In this document: piece after piece, positions 17,989-25,986 of the stretch
How the letters are laid out: the number at the start of each line of letters is the position of its first letter
Position numbering within the stretch: the first letter of the stretch is position 1
From: Deltaproteobacteria bacterium
GTDB lineage: Bacteria > Desulfobacterota > Binatia > UTPRO1
Direction: 5' to 3'
Assembly: GCA_020852955.1 (NCBI GenBank)
Contig: JADYZW010000030.1
Coordinates: 1-64,000, forward strand
Length of the DNA stretch: 64,000 nt
Translations under genes and position numbers: made by a program
The notes under the pieces: generated by a model
Databases searched by the model: none
Told to the model about the DNA's origin: nothing
The model's input: the letters and a program-made list of their open reading frames with translations, nothing else

Positions 17989-20339
17989 GCCGCCTCCACC
18001 GCCTGCGGCGCCCGGTAGTAGCCATAGTAGCGGTTGTAGAAGTAGAGGTCGCCCCAGCCGAGATCGACGTTGTTGATGACGGCGCCGAGGAGGTGCGCGT
18101 TCGCCAGGGCGAGCTGATCGCGCGCCCGCCGGATGAGCTCGCGCGGCGTGTCGTAGCCCTTCACGACCTGGACTACGCCGTCGACCTCGCGCGCCAGCAC
18201 GACCGCGTCCGTCACGGGCAGCACGGGGGGCGAGTCGAGGACGACGAAGTCGTACCGGCCGCGCAGCTCCTCGAGCATCGTCCGCATGCGTTGCGACCCG
18301 ACGAGCTCCGCGGGGTTCGGCGGCGTCGGACCGGCCGGGATGAAGTCGAGGCGCGGGGCGTCGAGCGCGTGCACGATCGCCGCGAGCTCGATCTGGCCGG
18401 CGAGGAAGCTCGAGACCCCCGCGGTGTTGGTGATGCCGAGCTGGCGGTGGCAGCTCGGCTTGCGGAGATCGACGTCGATGAGCAGTACGCGCGAGCCCGC
18501 CTCCGCGAGCGTCGCCGCGAGGTTCAACGACGAGACGGTCTTGCCCTCGTTCGCGCCGGCGCTCGTGACGAGCAGCATCTTCGGTGGCGCCGCGGGCGTC
18601 GAGAAGAGCACCGCCGTGCGGAGCGCGCGAAACGCCTCGGCGACCGGCGAGAGCGGCTCGTGGACGACCACGAGCGCCGGCGACGCGTTCGCGGGCGCCG
18701 GGAGCGCGCGCTCGCCGCCGCCGCCGTCGAGCGCGCGCGTCACCGGCGAGCGGCGCGCGAGCGCGAAGTTCGGGATCGTCGCGAGCGCCGGGAGCTGGAG
18801 CAGGTCCTCCATCTCCTCGCTGCTCTTCACGCTGTCGTCGAAGTACTCGCACAGGAAGGTCGCGGCGCCAGCGAGCAGCAATCCGGCCAGGCCGCCGAAG
18901 ACGAGGTTCATGGCGACGCGCGGCGAGCTCGCCCGCGCCGGCACCTCGGCGCGCTCGACCACGCGCAGGTTGGTCGGCGCGAGCGCCGAGCTCGCGGCCG
19001 TCTCCATCTGCTGCTTGAGGAGCGAGGCGTGGAGCGCGCCCGCGCTCTCGACGTCGCTCTGCAGGAGGTCGTAGCGGGCGCCGAGGTCGCGCAGCTGGAC
19101 CGCCGAGGCCTCGAGGTCGGTGAGCTTGTCGCGCAGACCCCGTTCGCGCGCGACCGCGGCGTCGAACTTCGCGCGCACCGCGTGCACCTCCTGCTGCACC
19201 TCGGCGTCGAGCTGGCGGGAGACGAGCGTCTCCTGCCGGTGCAGCTCGACCATGGCTTCGTGGTTCGGTCCGAGGCGGTTGTCGAGGCCGGTGCGCGTCG
19301 CCTGCAGATCGAGCAGCGTCGCGTGCAGCTTCTGGATGCCGGGCTTGTCGAGGAAGTAGGCGAGGGGGGCCGCGTCGGGCCTGGTGAGGAAGTCGAACCG
19401 GCTCTGCAGCGTGACGCGCGCGCCCTCGGCCTTGGTCAGCAGGCTCGAGAGCTCGCCGATCTTCTGGCCGACCACCTTCTGCTCCTGGTTCACGGCCACG
19501 TTCGGGTGCGCGGTCGAGAAGGCGCGAAGCGCCGTCTGCGCGCTCTCGAGCTGCAGGGCGGACGCGCGCAGCTGTTGGTCGAGGAAGTGGCGCGCGGTCG
19601 CGTCGGTGCCGAGGCGCGCCTCCTCGTTGGCTTCGAGATAGGCCTGCGTGTGCGCCGCGGCGAGGATCGCGGAGAGCGCCGGGCTCGGCGTCGTGAAACG
19701 CACCTCGACGAGATCGGTGCCGCGCACGTCGCGCACCGAGAGCCAGCGCAGGTAGCGGTCGAGGAGCTCGGCGTCGACGTCGACTCCGCCCGCGTCCTCG
19801 TCGGCGGCGGCGAGCGGCGCGCCGGCGACGCCCCGCGGCCGCAGGATGGTGAGGAGCTGGCCGCCGACGGCGAGGAGGCCGCCGCGCTCCGGGCCCGGGT
19901 GCAGGAACGCCTCGTTCTCGGCGAGCCGCCGCGTGCGGATCACCCGCTCGGCGAGGTCGCGGCTTTCGAGCATCGCGACCTGGGTTGCGAGGAAGCTCGA
20001 CGCGCCGTTCACGTTGCGTTCGTTCTGCTCGAGATCGAGGACGTTGCCGTCGAGGCGGAGCTGGATCGGCGACTGGCGCGACATCTGGAGCCGGGTCGCC
20101 GCGGTGTAGAGGCGCGGCGAGAGCATCGTCACGAGCAGGCTCGCGCCGAAGACGAGCGCGAAGCACGCCGCGGCGAGCCAGCGATACTTGTGGAAGACGC
20201 GGACGTAGTCGCGCAGATGCCGGCGCGGGACCTCGCCGTAGTCCGCGTCGTAGGGCGCGTGCGCGAACGCGCTGGGCGCGGGCGTACCTGTCCCGGGCGC
20301 GGCCGGCAACGCCGCGCCGGTGGCGTCGATCGTGGTCAT
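17985..20339 (-). CDS. Polysaccharide co-polymerase fused to BY-family tyrosine autokinase (Wzc-like)
   Basis: A 784-aa chain-length regulator/kinase. A Wzz domain follows the cytoplasmic N-tail (TM1 ~54-75), then a long periplasmic coiled-coil region (~200-430). GNVR-like TM2 (~475-500) leads into the cytoplasmic kinase. This has Walker A TSAGANEGKT (~592), Walker A' LLIDVDLRKP (~623) and Walker B VVLDSPP (~698). The C-terminal tail carries a tyrosine cluster (766, 768, 771, 772, 774, 775), the expected autophosphorylation site. Wzc-type proteins control polymer length and export with Wza through phosphorylation cycles. The gene follows the Wza-like gene after 30 nt. A dedicated low-molecular-weight tyrosine phosphatase is not seen in the operon. 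Confidence 0.93.
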   Translation of the reverse strand: MTTIDATGAALPAAPGTGTPAPSAFAHAPYDADYGEVPRRHLRDYVRVFHKYRWLAAACFALVFGASLLVTMLSPRLYTAATRLQMSRQSPIQLRLDGNVLDLEQNERNVNGASSFLATQVAMLESRDLAERVIRTRRLAENEAFLHPGPERGGLLAVGGQLLTILRPRGVAGAPLAAADEDAGGVDVDAELLDRYLRWLSVRDVRGTDLVEVRFTTPSPALSAILAAAHTQAYLEANEEARLGTDATARHFLDQQLRASALQLESAQTALRAFSTAHPNVAVNQEQKVVGQKIGELSSLLTKAEGARVTLQSRFDFLTRPDAAPLAYFLDKPGIQKLHATLLDLQATRTGLDNRLGPNHEAMVELHRQETLVSRQLDAEVQQEVHAVRAKFDAAVARERGLRDKLTDLEASAVQLRDLGARYDLLQSDVESAGALHASLLKQQMETAASSALAPTNLRVVERAEVPARASSPRVAMNLVFGGLAGLLLAGAATFLCEYFDDSVKSSEEMEDLLQLPALATIPNFALARRSPVTRALDGGGGERALPAPANASPALVVVHEPLSPVAEAFRALRTAVLFSTPAAPPKMLLVTSAGANEGKTVSSLNLAATLAEAGSRVLLIDVDLRKPSCHRQLGITNTAGVSSFLAGQIELAAIVHALDAPRLDFIPAGPTPPNPAELVGSQRMRTMLEELRGRYDFVVLDSPPVLPVTDAVVLAREVDGVVQVVKGYDTPRELIRRARDQLALANAHLLGAVINNVDLGWGDLYFYNRYYGYYRAPQAVEAA

Positions 20340-20369
20340 TCGTGGTCTCCCCCCGGAAGTAGAAACGCC

Positions 20370-21482
20370 TCAGAACAGCAGCACGCTGCCGCCGACGTGG
20401 ATCATCTCGCGCGCGATCGTCCACACGCCCCACGGGAGCGCGCGCGCCACCGACACCGGCACGTGGACGACGTCGCCGTCGGCGATCGGCACGTCGGCCG
20501 CGCGGCCGTCGGCGATCGCCGCGAGGTCCACCTCGAAGGTCCGCGATCCGCCCCCCGGCGTCACGCGGCGCACGACCGTGCGCGACCGGTCGGCCGAGAC
20601 GTGGTGTCCGCCCGCCGCCGCGACCGCGCCGCCCACGGTGAGCCCGCGCGTCACCGGGTACGAGCCCGGCTTCTCGACCCAGCCGTCGACGAGCACGCTC
20701 CCCGCCGCCGTCACCGTGATGACGTCGCCCGGGCGGACCTCGGGATCGAGGCCCGCGGGACCGCGCGCCGCCGGCGTTCCGAGGAGCGCCACGTCGATGT
20801 AGACGCGCTCGCGCGGCGCCGGTCGCGCCTCCACGGCGAACTCGACGATGCGGCCGGCGTCCTTGCTCGGACCGCCGGCCGTCCACAGCATGTCGCTCAA
20901 CGTCGCGCGCGGCCGGGTCACGGGATAGAGACCCGGCCGCTCGACGCTCCCAATCACCGCCACCACCCCGCTGCGATACTCGGCCACCTGCACGCTCACC
21001 TTCGGCGCGCGCAGGATCCCGGCCGCGATGAGGCGCCGTCCGATCTCGGTTTCGAGCGCCGACGGGGTGAGCCCCGCCGCGCGCACCGCGCCGATCATCG
21101 GAATGGTCACCTCTCCCCCACCGCTCACCCTCAGCCCCTGCTGGTAGACAGGAGCCCCCGCCACCACCTGGCCGGCGCCGGCGGACCCGCTCGACGACCG
21201 CGTGCCCACCGACGCCTGCGCATCCAACAGATCCGGGATCCGGACGTCGAGGAGATCGTCCGGCCCGATGCGATACCCTGCGCTCGCCGGCGCCGTCGCG
21301 CGCGCCGCGGCGATCTTCGACAGCGCCTCGACGTCGAGCGCCGTCATGAGGTCGCTCGCCGCCGGCGCCGCCCCCGCGGCGCGCTCGGGGATCGCCCCGA
21401 GGCGGGGGCCGCCGCAGCCGGCGATCATCGTCAGCGCGAGCGCCCCCGCGCCCGCGCGCGCCGTTCTGGAGATGCGATGCAT
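20370..21482 (-). CDS. Wza-like outer-membrane polysaccharide export lipoprotein
   Basis: A 370-aa lipoprotein with signal peptide and lipobox ending at Cys23 (TMIAGC). The Poly_export domain (YRIGPDDLLDVRIPD, GEVTIPMIGAVRAAGLTP) is followed by two SLBB domains (VIGSVERPGLYPVTR; VDGWVEKPGSYPVTRG). The C-terminus (VPVSVARALPWGVWTIARE...) ends in a short amphipathic/hydrophobic helix, as in the Wza barrel. It forms the outer-membrane channel for the polymer and pairs with the BY-kinase downstream. ATG 21482 lies 28 nt after the stop of the small secreted protein gene and 30 nt before the kinase gene, so all three are probably co-transcribed. Confidence 0.93.
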   Translation of the reverse strand: MHRISRTARAGAGALALTMIAGCGGPRLGAIPERAAGAAPAASDLMTALDVEALSKIAAARATAPASAGYRIGPDDLLDVRIPDLLDAQASVGTRSSSGSAGAGQVVAGAPVYQQGLRVSGGGEVTIPMIGAVRAAGLTPSALETEIGRRLIAAGILRAPKVSVQVAEYRSGVVAVIGSVERPGLYPVTRPRATLSDMLWTAGGPSKDAGRIVEFAVEARPAPRERVYIDVALLGTPAARGPAGLDPEVRPGDVITVTAAGSVLVDGWVEKPGSYPVTRGLTVGGAVAAAGGHHVSADRSRTVVRRVTPGGGSRTFEVDLAAIADGRAADVPIADGDVVHVPVSVARALPWGVWTIAREMIHVGGSVLLF

Positions 21483-21510
21483 GTCCGCGCGCCTCGGAGT
21501 CCGCGGCTCC

Positions 21511-21915
21511 CTAGGATCGCGAGCGCGGCGGACAAGGACGGAACGGCCGGCACCACGTCATGCTGCCGTGGCGGCAGCAGACGCGCTTGCGGACCACCGC
21601 CGGACGGTTCGGCTTCTCGGGACAGAGCTTCTCGTCGGTCCGCACCAGCACCTGCTTGTTCGGACAGAAGAGCCGATCGCCCCGGTCGCGGCCTCCATGG
21701 CCGCCGTGGCGGTCGTCGTCCCAGTCGTCGTCGTGACGGCCGCAGTCCGGGATCGAGCGCTCGTCGTCGCCGTCGAAGAATCCCTTGCTCCGCTCGTGGC
21801 CGTCCCGAGCGTCGTGGCCGCCCCTGGCGAACGCGGCCGGCGTCGACGCCATGGTCAAGACGAGCGCCGCGCTCCCCACCCGCAACGCAATGGCAGCGTA
21901 CCTTCGATGCAGCAT
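21511..21915 (-). CDS. Small secreted Cys-rich, Asp/His/Gly-rich protein heading the polysaccharide operon
   Basis: A 134-aa protein of unknown family. It has a clear signal peptide (~1-30, cleavage after AFA). Residues ~31-80 are rich in G/H/D/R with an acidic DDDWDDDR run. The last ~50 residues are basic and hold most of the seven cysteines (PDC, LFC, KLC, VCC, TWC, RPC). ATG 21915 has GAGGAGGG ~6 nt upstream, a very strong ribosome site; the longer reading frame to 22074 lacks one. It is the first gene upstream of the Wza-like gene, 28 nt before it. Possible roles are binding the polymer, metal or the export channel; none is shown by sequence. Confidence 0.7.
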   Translation of the reverse strand: MLHRRYAAIALRVGSAALVLTMASTPAAFARGGHDARDGHERSKGFFDGDDERSIPDCGRHDDDWDDDRHGGHGGRDRGDRLFCPNKQVLVRTDEKLCPEKPNRPAVVRKRVCCRHGSMTWCRPFRPCPPRSRS

Positions 21916-22232
21916 GCACACCCTCCTCACGGTTTGTCCCGGCCGACACACACACCCCCACGGCGCGGCTCCGTACCGGCGTTGCTCACTCTCGGATTGT
22001 CTCGATGTGGCTGCCCCACGCGTCGCGAGGACGCGTGCGCCAGCCGCGGGGGACGTAGCGAGACGCGTGCCCACGAGGGCGGGGCGCCGCGACGCGGTGC
22101 GAGCGCAGTCGGTTCGCGGACGTCTGCGGACGCTTGCGCCCGCGCGTCAGCGCCTGCGCAGGCGAACGCGCGTTACGACGCTAGCGGCTCGTGCAACGAT
22201 GAACGCTCGGAGGCGGGGACGCGTCGCCGGCG
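21916..22232. other. Intergenic region upstream of the polysaccharide operon
   Basis: No convincing gene. It holds the Shine-Dalgarno of the small secreted gene and must contain the operon promoter unless transcription enters from the pseudokinase gene. A perfect 14-nt palindrome (CGCCTGCGCAGGCG, 22151-22164) and several ACGCGT boxes are visible. I could not identify a convincing -35/-10 or -24/-12 pair. Confidence 0.4.
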
Positions 22233-23897
22233 TCAGGCGTCGCGTTCGGCGAGCAGCGCGCGGTCGAGGTCGCGGACGAGCGTCGCGAGATCGGCGGCGC
22301 TCGTCGTCTCCGGGGCCAGGCGCGCCGCGAGCGTGCGCATGGCGTCGGCATTGGCGCGCTCGGCCTCCGCACGCGTCGTGGCGCGCGCGCCGTCGAGATC
22401 GGCGAGCGTGAGCGACGGGGAGCGCGCGGCCTCGAGGCAGAAGCGCTCGGGCTCGGCGTCGGGGAGCGCCACGTCGGCGAGCGCCAGGGCGCGGAGGATG
22501 CGCGCCGCCTGCGCCAGGAGCGCCAGGGCCGTCGGGCGGCCGAGGGCCGGCGCGCGGTCGTCGGGCGGCCGCCACGGCTCGCCCGGCGCCGCGACCGCGA
22601 CGTACGGAAGGCCGCTCGCGACGCCGTGCTCGACGACCGGCGCGACCCCCGGGAGCGCCAGCGCCGCCTGCAGCTCGGCCTCCCGGGCGAGGCGCGCGGC
22701 GTTGGGGGCGGCGGCGGCGCGGAGCCAGACGGAACGCTGGCCGTCGAGCCAGAATGCCGCTTCGAGACGCCCGCGCTCGGGCGGGGACGCCATGATCGCG
22801 ATCCGGCCCATGTGGCGCGCCGCGAGCGCCGCGAGCCAGCGCTCCGCTGCGTGGTGGCCGGGCGCCGCGCGCCGCACCTCCTCGAGCGTCGCGCGCGCGC
22901 GGTCGTCGACGTGGCGGGCGAGGAGCTGCGCGGCGCGCCGCATGGCGAGGCGGGTGAAGGTCTTGCCGGCGCGCGCCAGGCTCCCCAGCAGCACGCCCGC
23001 GGCGCGATCGGCGACCGCCGCCGGGACGCCGGGGTCGAGCGCGAGCTCGAGCATGCGGATGCGCAGCGGCTCGGCGTACCCGCGCAGCACCTGGTCGGGC
23101 GCCGCCATCACCTGCTCGAGGCCGAGCGCCAGGCCCTGCGCGTCGGCGGGCGCCGCCCCGTCCGCGTCCTCGCCGCGCAGGCGCCGGTGCACCGACCGGA
23201 GCGGCGCGAAGATCGCGGCGACCTCCGGCGGCAGCGCCGCCGCGGCCGCGTCGAAGGCGCCGCGGAACGCGTCGCCGTCGAGGAGGCTGAACAACACCTG
23301 CACGCGCTCCTGGCCCCGGAAGGTCTCGGTCAGCACCTGCAGGAGGCGCGCGAGGCGGGTCGCCGAGAGGCTTTCGAAATCGATCCGGCGCACGACCTCC
23401 GCGAAGGCGGCGGCGGCCTCGGCGTGCGCGCGCTGCGGCGCGAGCGTCTCGAGGTACGCGAGCAGCACGCCGACGTCGGCGGTGAGCCGGATCGCGCCCG
23501 CCAGCATGCGCGCGCGCGCGGCGGCGTTGGACTTGAGCGGCTCGCGGCCGATCGCCGCCTCGATCACGCCGCGATCCACCTTGCCGATGAGATGGCGGCA
23601 GACGCCGCGGTCGCTCGGCTCGCGCCGGCCGTTCACGAGGAGGTCCTCGGCGGCGTTCAGCCGCAGCCGGAGCGCGTCCTTGTGCTCGCGGAGGAAGACG
23701 AGGTGCTCCCGCATCTCCCGGATCTCCTCGGGAGCGAGGGTCTCGGGCGCCGCCGCCGACTCCGCCGCGAGCCGGCTGACGCTCGGGACCAGCGGCGCGG
23801 CCGGCGGTGTCTGGCCACCGTCGCCCACCGGACGTCCGCGCCGGCCGCGGCGACGCCGGCGGCGGCGCGGGGCGCCGTCCGGGGCCTCGGGATCCAT
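22233..23897 (-). CDS. Unknown protein with Arg-rich N-terminus and degenerate protein-kinase-like C-terminal domain
   Basis: A 554-aa protein, not recognised as a named family. Residues 11-22 are almost all Arg/Gly. A largely helical middle (~60-370) follows. The last ~170 residues resemble a shrunken Ser/Thr kinase fold: a strand-rich start, VAPVVEHGVASGLPYVAVAA like the hinge region, a helix with RILRALALADV where kinases have L-H-x-x-x-I-x-H-R-D, and LTLADLDGA in place of the DFG region. The catalytic HRD and the usual VAIK Lys are not seen, so any kinase resemblance is to a pseudokinase. ATG 23897 has GGGAGG very close upstream. It is monocistronic, back to back with the cyclase. The assignment is structural inference only. 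Confidence 0.6.
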   Translation of the reverse strand: MDPEAPDGAPRRRRRRRGRRGRPVGDGGQTPPAAPLVPSVSRLAAESAAAPETLAPEEIREMREHLVFLREHKDALRLRLNAAEDLLVNGRREPSDRGVCRHLIGKVDRGVIEAAIGREPLKSNAAARARMLAGAIRLTADVGVLLAYLETLAPQRAHAEAAAAFAEVVRRIDFESLSATRLARLLQVLTETFRGQERVQVLFSLLDGDAFRGAFDAAAAALPPEVAAIFAPLRSVHRRLRGEDADGAAPADAQGLALGLEQVMAAPDQVLRGYAEPLRIRMLELALDPGVPAAVADRAAGVLLGSLARAGKTFTRLAMRRAAQLLARHVDDRARATLEEVRRAAPGHHAAERWLAALAARHMGRIAIMASPPERGRLEAAFWLDGQRSVWLRAAAAPNAARLAREAELQAALALPGVAPVVEHGVASGLPYVAVAAPGEPWRPPDDRAPALGRPTALALLAQAARILRALALADVALPDAEPERFCLEAARSPSLTLADLDGARATTRAEAERANADAMRTLAARLAPETTSAADLATLVRDLDRALLAERDA

Positions 23898-23980
23898 CGC
23901 CTCCCGGGTTAGCACACCGAGCGCGGCGCGACGACTCGTCCGCCGCGCATCGCCGCGCTCGGCGTGATAGGAGCGCCGCG

Positions 23981-25585
23981 ATGCCTCCACCGCCCGCCGC
24001 GCGCTCGCGCGAGAGCTTCCTCCTGCGCGCGGCGGCGCTGCCTGTCCTGCCGGCGAACCTCGCGGGCGCGGTCCTGGTCTACCTCTATTTCAACTTCGTC
24101 GATCCCCTCGAGTCCGTGGGCGACGACGGCGCCTACGAGGGGCAGCGGCTCGCCGTCTTCCTGCTCGTCGTGACCGTGATCCTCGCCGGCACCGTCTTCC
24201 TGAGCGCGCGCTGGTTCGATCCGCTGGCGCGCTGGCGGCGGTTGCTGCGCGAGGGAGCCGATCCGGCGTCGGTTCCGGCGACGATCCGTCGCCGCGTGCT
24301 GAACGCGCCGCTCGCGAACACCATCCTCACGCTGTTGGGATGGACCTTCGCCGGGACCTTCTATCTGGTCTACCTGGGCGCCGTCGCCGATCTGCCGTCG
24401 GGCGAGGTCGGCCGCATCACGGCCGCGCTCGTCTTCGTCGCCGGACCCCTCACCGCGGCGTTCGCGTTCCTCGCGAGCGAGCTCTACCTGCGCCGCCAGG
24501 TGCCGGTCTTCTTCCCCGACGGCCGCATCGAACGGAGCGGCGTGCTGCGGGTGCCGATCCTCGCCCGGCTCGGCGGCACGTTCGCGGTCACGTCGATCCT
24601 GCCGCTCGCGCTCATGATGCTCGTCGACTTCGGGATGCAGGAGCGTCACGGCGCGGCGGCGGGCGAGGTCGGCCTCTTCTGGACGCACCTCGTCCGCGCG
24701 CAGGGCTTCATCGCGGTCGTGACCGGCGTCGCGTCGCTCGTGATGGCGTGGCTCGTCGCGCGCTTCATCAACCGGCCCGTGCAGGCGCTGCGTGCCGCGA
24801 TGGCGCGCGTCGCGGCCGGCGATCTCTCGGTGCGGGCGCCCGTGCGGAGTGCGGACGAGCTCGGCGAGCTCTCGGCGCATTTCAACGCCATGGTCGACGA
24901 CCTCCGCACCGCCGAGCGGACGCGCGAGATCTTCGGACGCTACGTCAGCCCCGCGGTCGCCCGCGAGGCTCTCGAGCGCGGGGTCGCGCTCGGTGGCGAG
25001 ATCGTCGTCGCAACCGCGATGTTCGTCGATCTCCGCGGTTTCACGGCGACGTCGCGACGCGCGTCGCCGGTGCGCGTCGTCGAGATGCTCACCGAGTACT
25101 ACGCGCTCGTCGAGCGCGCCTGCGAGCGCGAGGACGGCGTCATCACGCAGTTCCTCGGCGACGGCGTGGTCGTCGTGTTCGGGCATCCGCTGCAGCCGTT
25201 GCCGGGCCATGCGCGTGCCGCCGTGCGCGCCGCCATCACCCTCCAGCGCATGCTCGCCGAGCGGAATGCCGCGACCGACGCCGAGCCGCTCGTCGCCGGG
25301 ATCGGGATCTGCACCGGCGACATGGTCGCCGGGAACGTCGGCACGGGCGGGCGCGTCACCTACACCATCGTCGGTGACGCCGTGAACCAGGCCGCGCGGC
25401 TCCAGGTGATGACCCGCGATCTCCCCGCCTGGGTGCTCATCACGGCGAGCACGCGGGAATCGCTCGGCGCCGATGCGGGCGCGGCGCTTCGGCCTTGCGG
25501 TCCGCTCGCGATCAAGGGCCTCGCCGAGCCCGTCGAGATCTGGGCCGTGGACGACGAGCCGACGGGCGATCCCGCGCCGCGCTGA
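23981..25585 (+). CDS. Membrane class III adenylate/guanylate cyclase with HAMP domain
   Basis: A 534-aa sensor cyclase. Hydrophobic segments lie at ~20-42, ~58-78, ~110-135, ~145-165, ~190-215 and ~245-265. They are followed by HAMP (RFINRPVQALRAAMARVAAGDL, ~265-315) and the class III catalytic domain. The metal-binding Asp residues are D350 (FVDLRGF) and D394 (GDGVVVVFG). The transition-state pair N469 and R473 lies in VNQAARLQ. All catalytic positions needed for a homodimer are present; base specificity is not obvious. ATG 23981 has AGGAG 8 nt upstream. A cNMP-binding protein is encoded at 55922-56527, but there is no link between the two beyond being in one window. Confidence 0.92.
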   Translation: MPPPPAARSRESFLLRAAALPVLPANLAGAVLVYLYFNFVDPLESVGDDGAYEGQRLAVFLLVVTVILAGTVFLSARWFDPLARWRRLLREGADPASVPATIRRRVLNAPLANTILTLLGWTFAGTFYLVYLGAVADLPSGEVGRITAALVFVAGPLTAAFAFLASELYLRRQVPVFFPDGRIERSGVLRVPILARLGGTFAVTSILPLALMMLVDFGMQERHGAAAGEVGLFWTHLVRAQGFIAVVTGVASLVMAWLVARFINRPVQALRAAMARVAAGDLSVRAPVRSADELGELSAHFNAMVDDLRTAERTREIFGRYVSPAVAREALERGVALGGEIVVATAMFVDLRGFTATSRRASPVRVVEMLTEYYALVERACEREDGVITQFLGDGVVVVFGHPLQPLPGHARAAVRAAITLQRMLAERNAATDAEPLVAGIGICTGDMVAGNVGTGGRVTYTIVGDAVNQAARLQVMTRDLPAWVLITASTRESLGADAGAALRPCGPLAIKGLAEPVEIWAVDDEPTGDPAPR

Positions 25586-25594
25586 CCTCCGTCG

Positions 25595-25882
25595 TCAGTC
25601 GATCGGCGTGCAGACGTCCTTCGTCGGCGGCGTGCGCGCGCACGCCATGCCGTCGGTGACGCCGCTCGAAAGGTATGCGCAGACGTTCCCGACCGCCGCT
25701 TGCCGCGCGTCTTCCTCGCGCTCGCCTTCGACGCTGCGGCACTGGGAGCGGCCGTTGTGGGTGATGCACACCTCGCAGCGCACCCCTTGCAGGTGGAAGG
25801 TGCGCCACACGACGAGCCCCATGAAGAGGAGGAGCGCGGCGAGCGCGAGGCGGCTGAGCGTGCGGCGGCGCGGCGCGGCCAT
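25595..25882 (-). CDS. Small single-pass membrane protein with conserved-looking cysteines
   Basis: A 95-aa protein. A basic N-terminus (MAAPRRRTLSR) precedes one TM helix (~11-25). An extracytoplasmic domain of ~65 residues follows, with six Cys: RCEVC, SQCRS, NVCAY, MACAR and DVCTP, probably three disulfides. The family is unknown. Its stop faces the cyclase stop 10 nt away, so the two are convergent, and the membrane glycosyltransferase gene upstream on the same strand ends ~105 nt further on. No strong ribosome site precedes the ATG. Confidence 0.55.
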   Translation of the reverse strand: MAAPRRRTLSRLALAALLLFMGLVVWRTFHLQGVRCEVCITHNGRSQCRSVEGEREEDARQAAVGNVCAYLSSGVTDGMACARTPPTKDVCTPID

Positions 25883-25986
25883 CTGCGGCACCGTAGTACG
25901 CCCCCCCGCGCCCGGCAACGAGACGCCGTGCGGGGAGGATCTCGGTCCCGAGGCGCGACCCCGTGCGCCGCGCCGCGCGCGACCGT

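Noticed and set aside
18093-22058. 1321-codon plus-strand frame opposite the kinase and Wza-like genes
   Set aside because: Same shadow pattern, with no ribosome site, no domain and no conserved motif.
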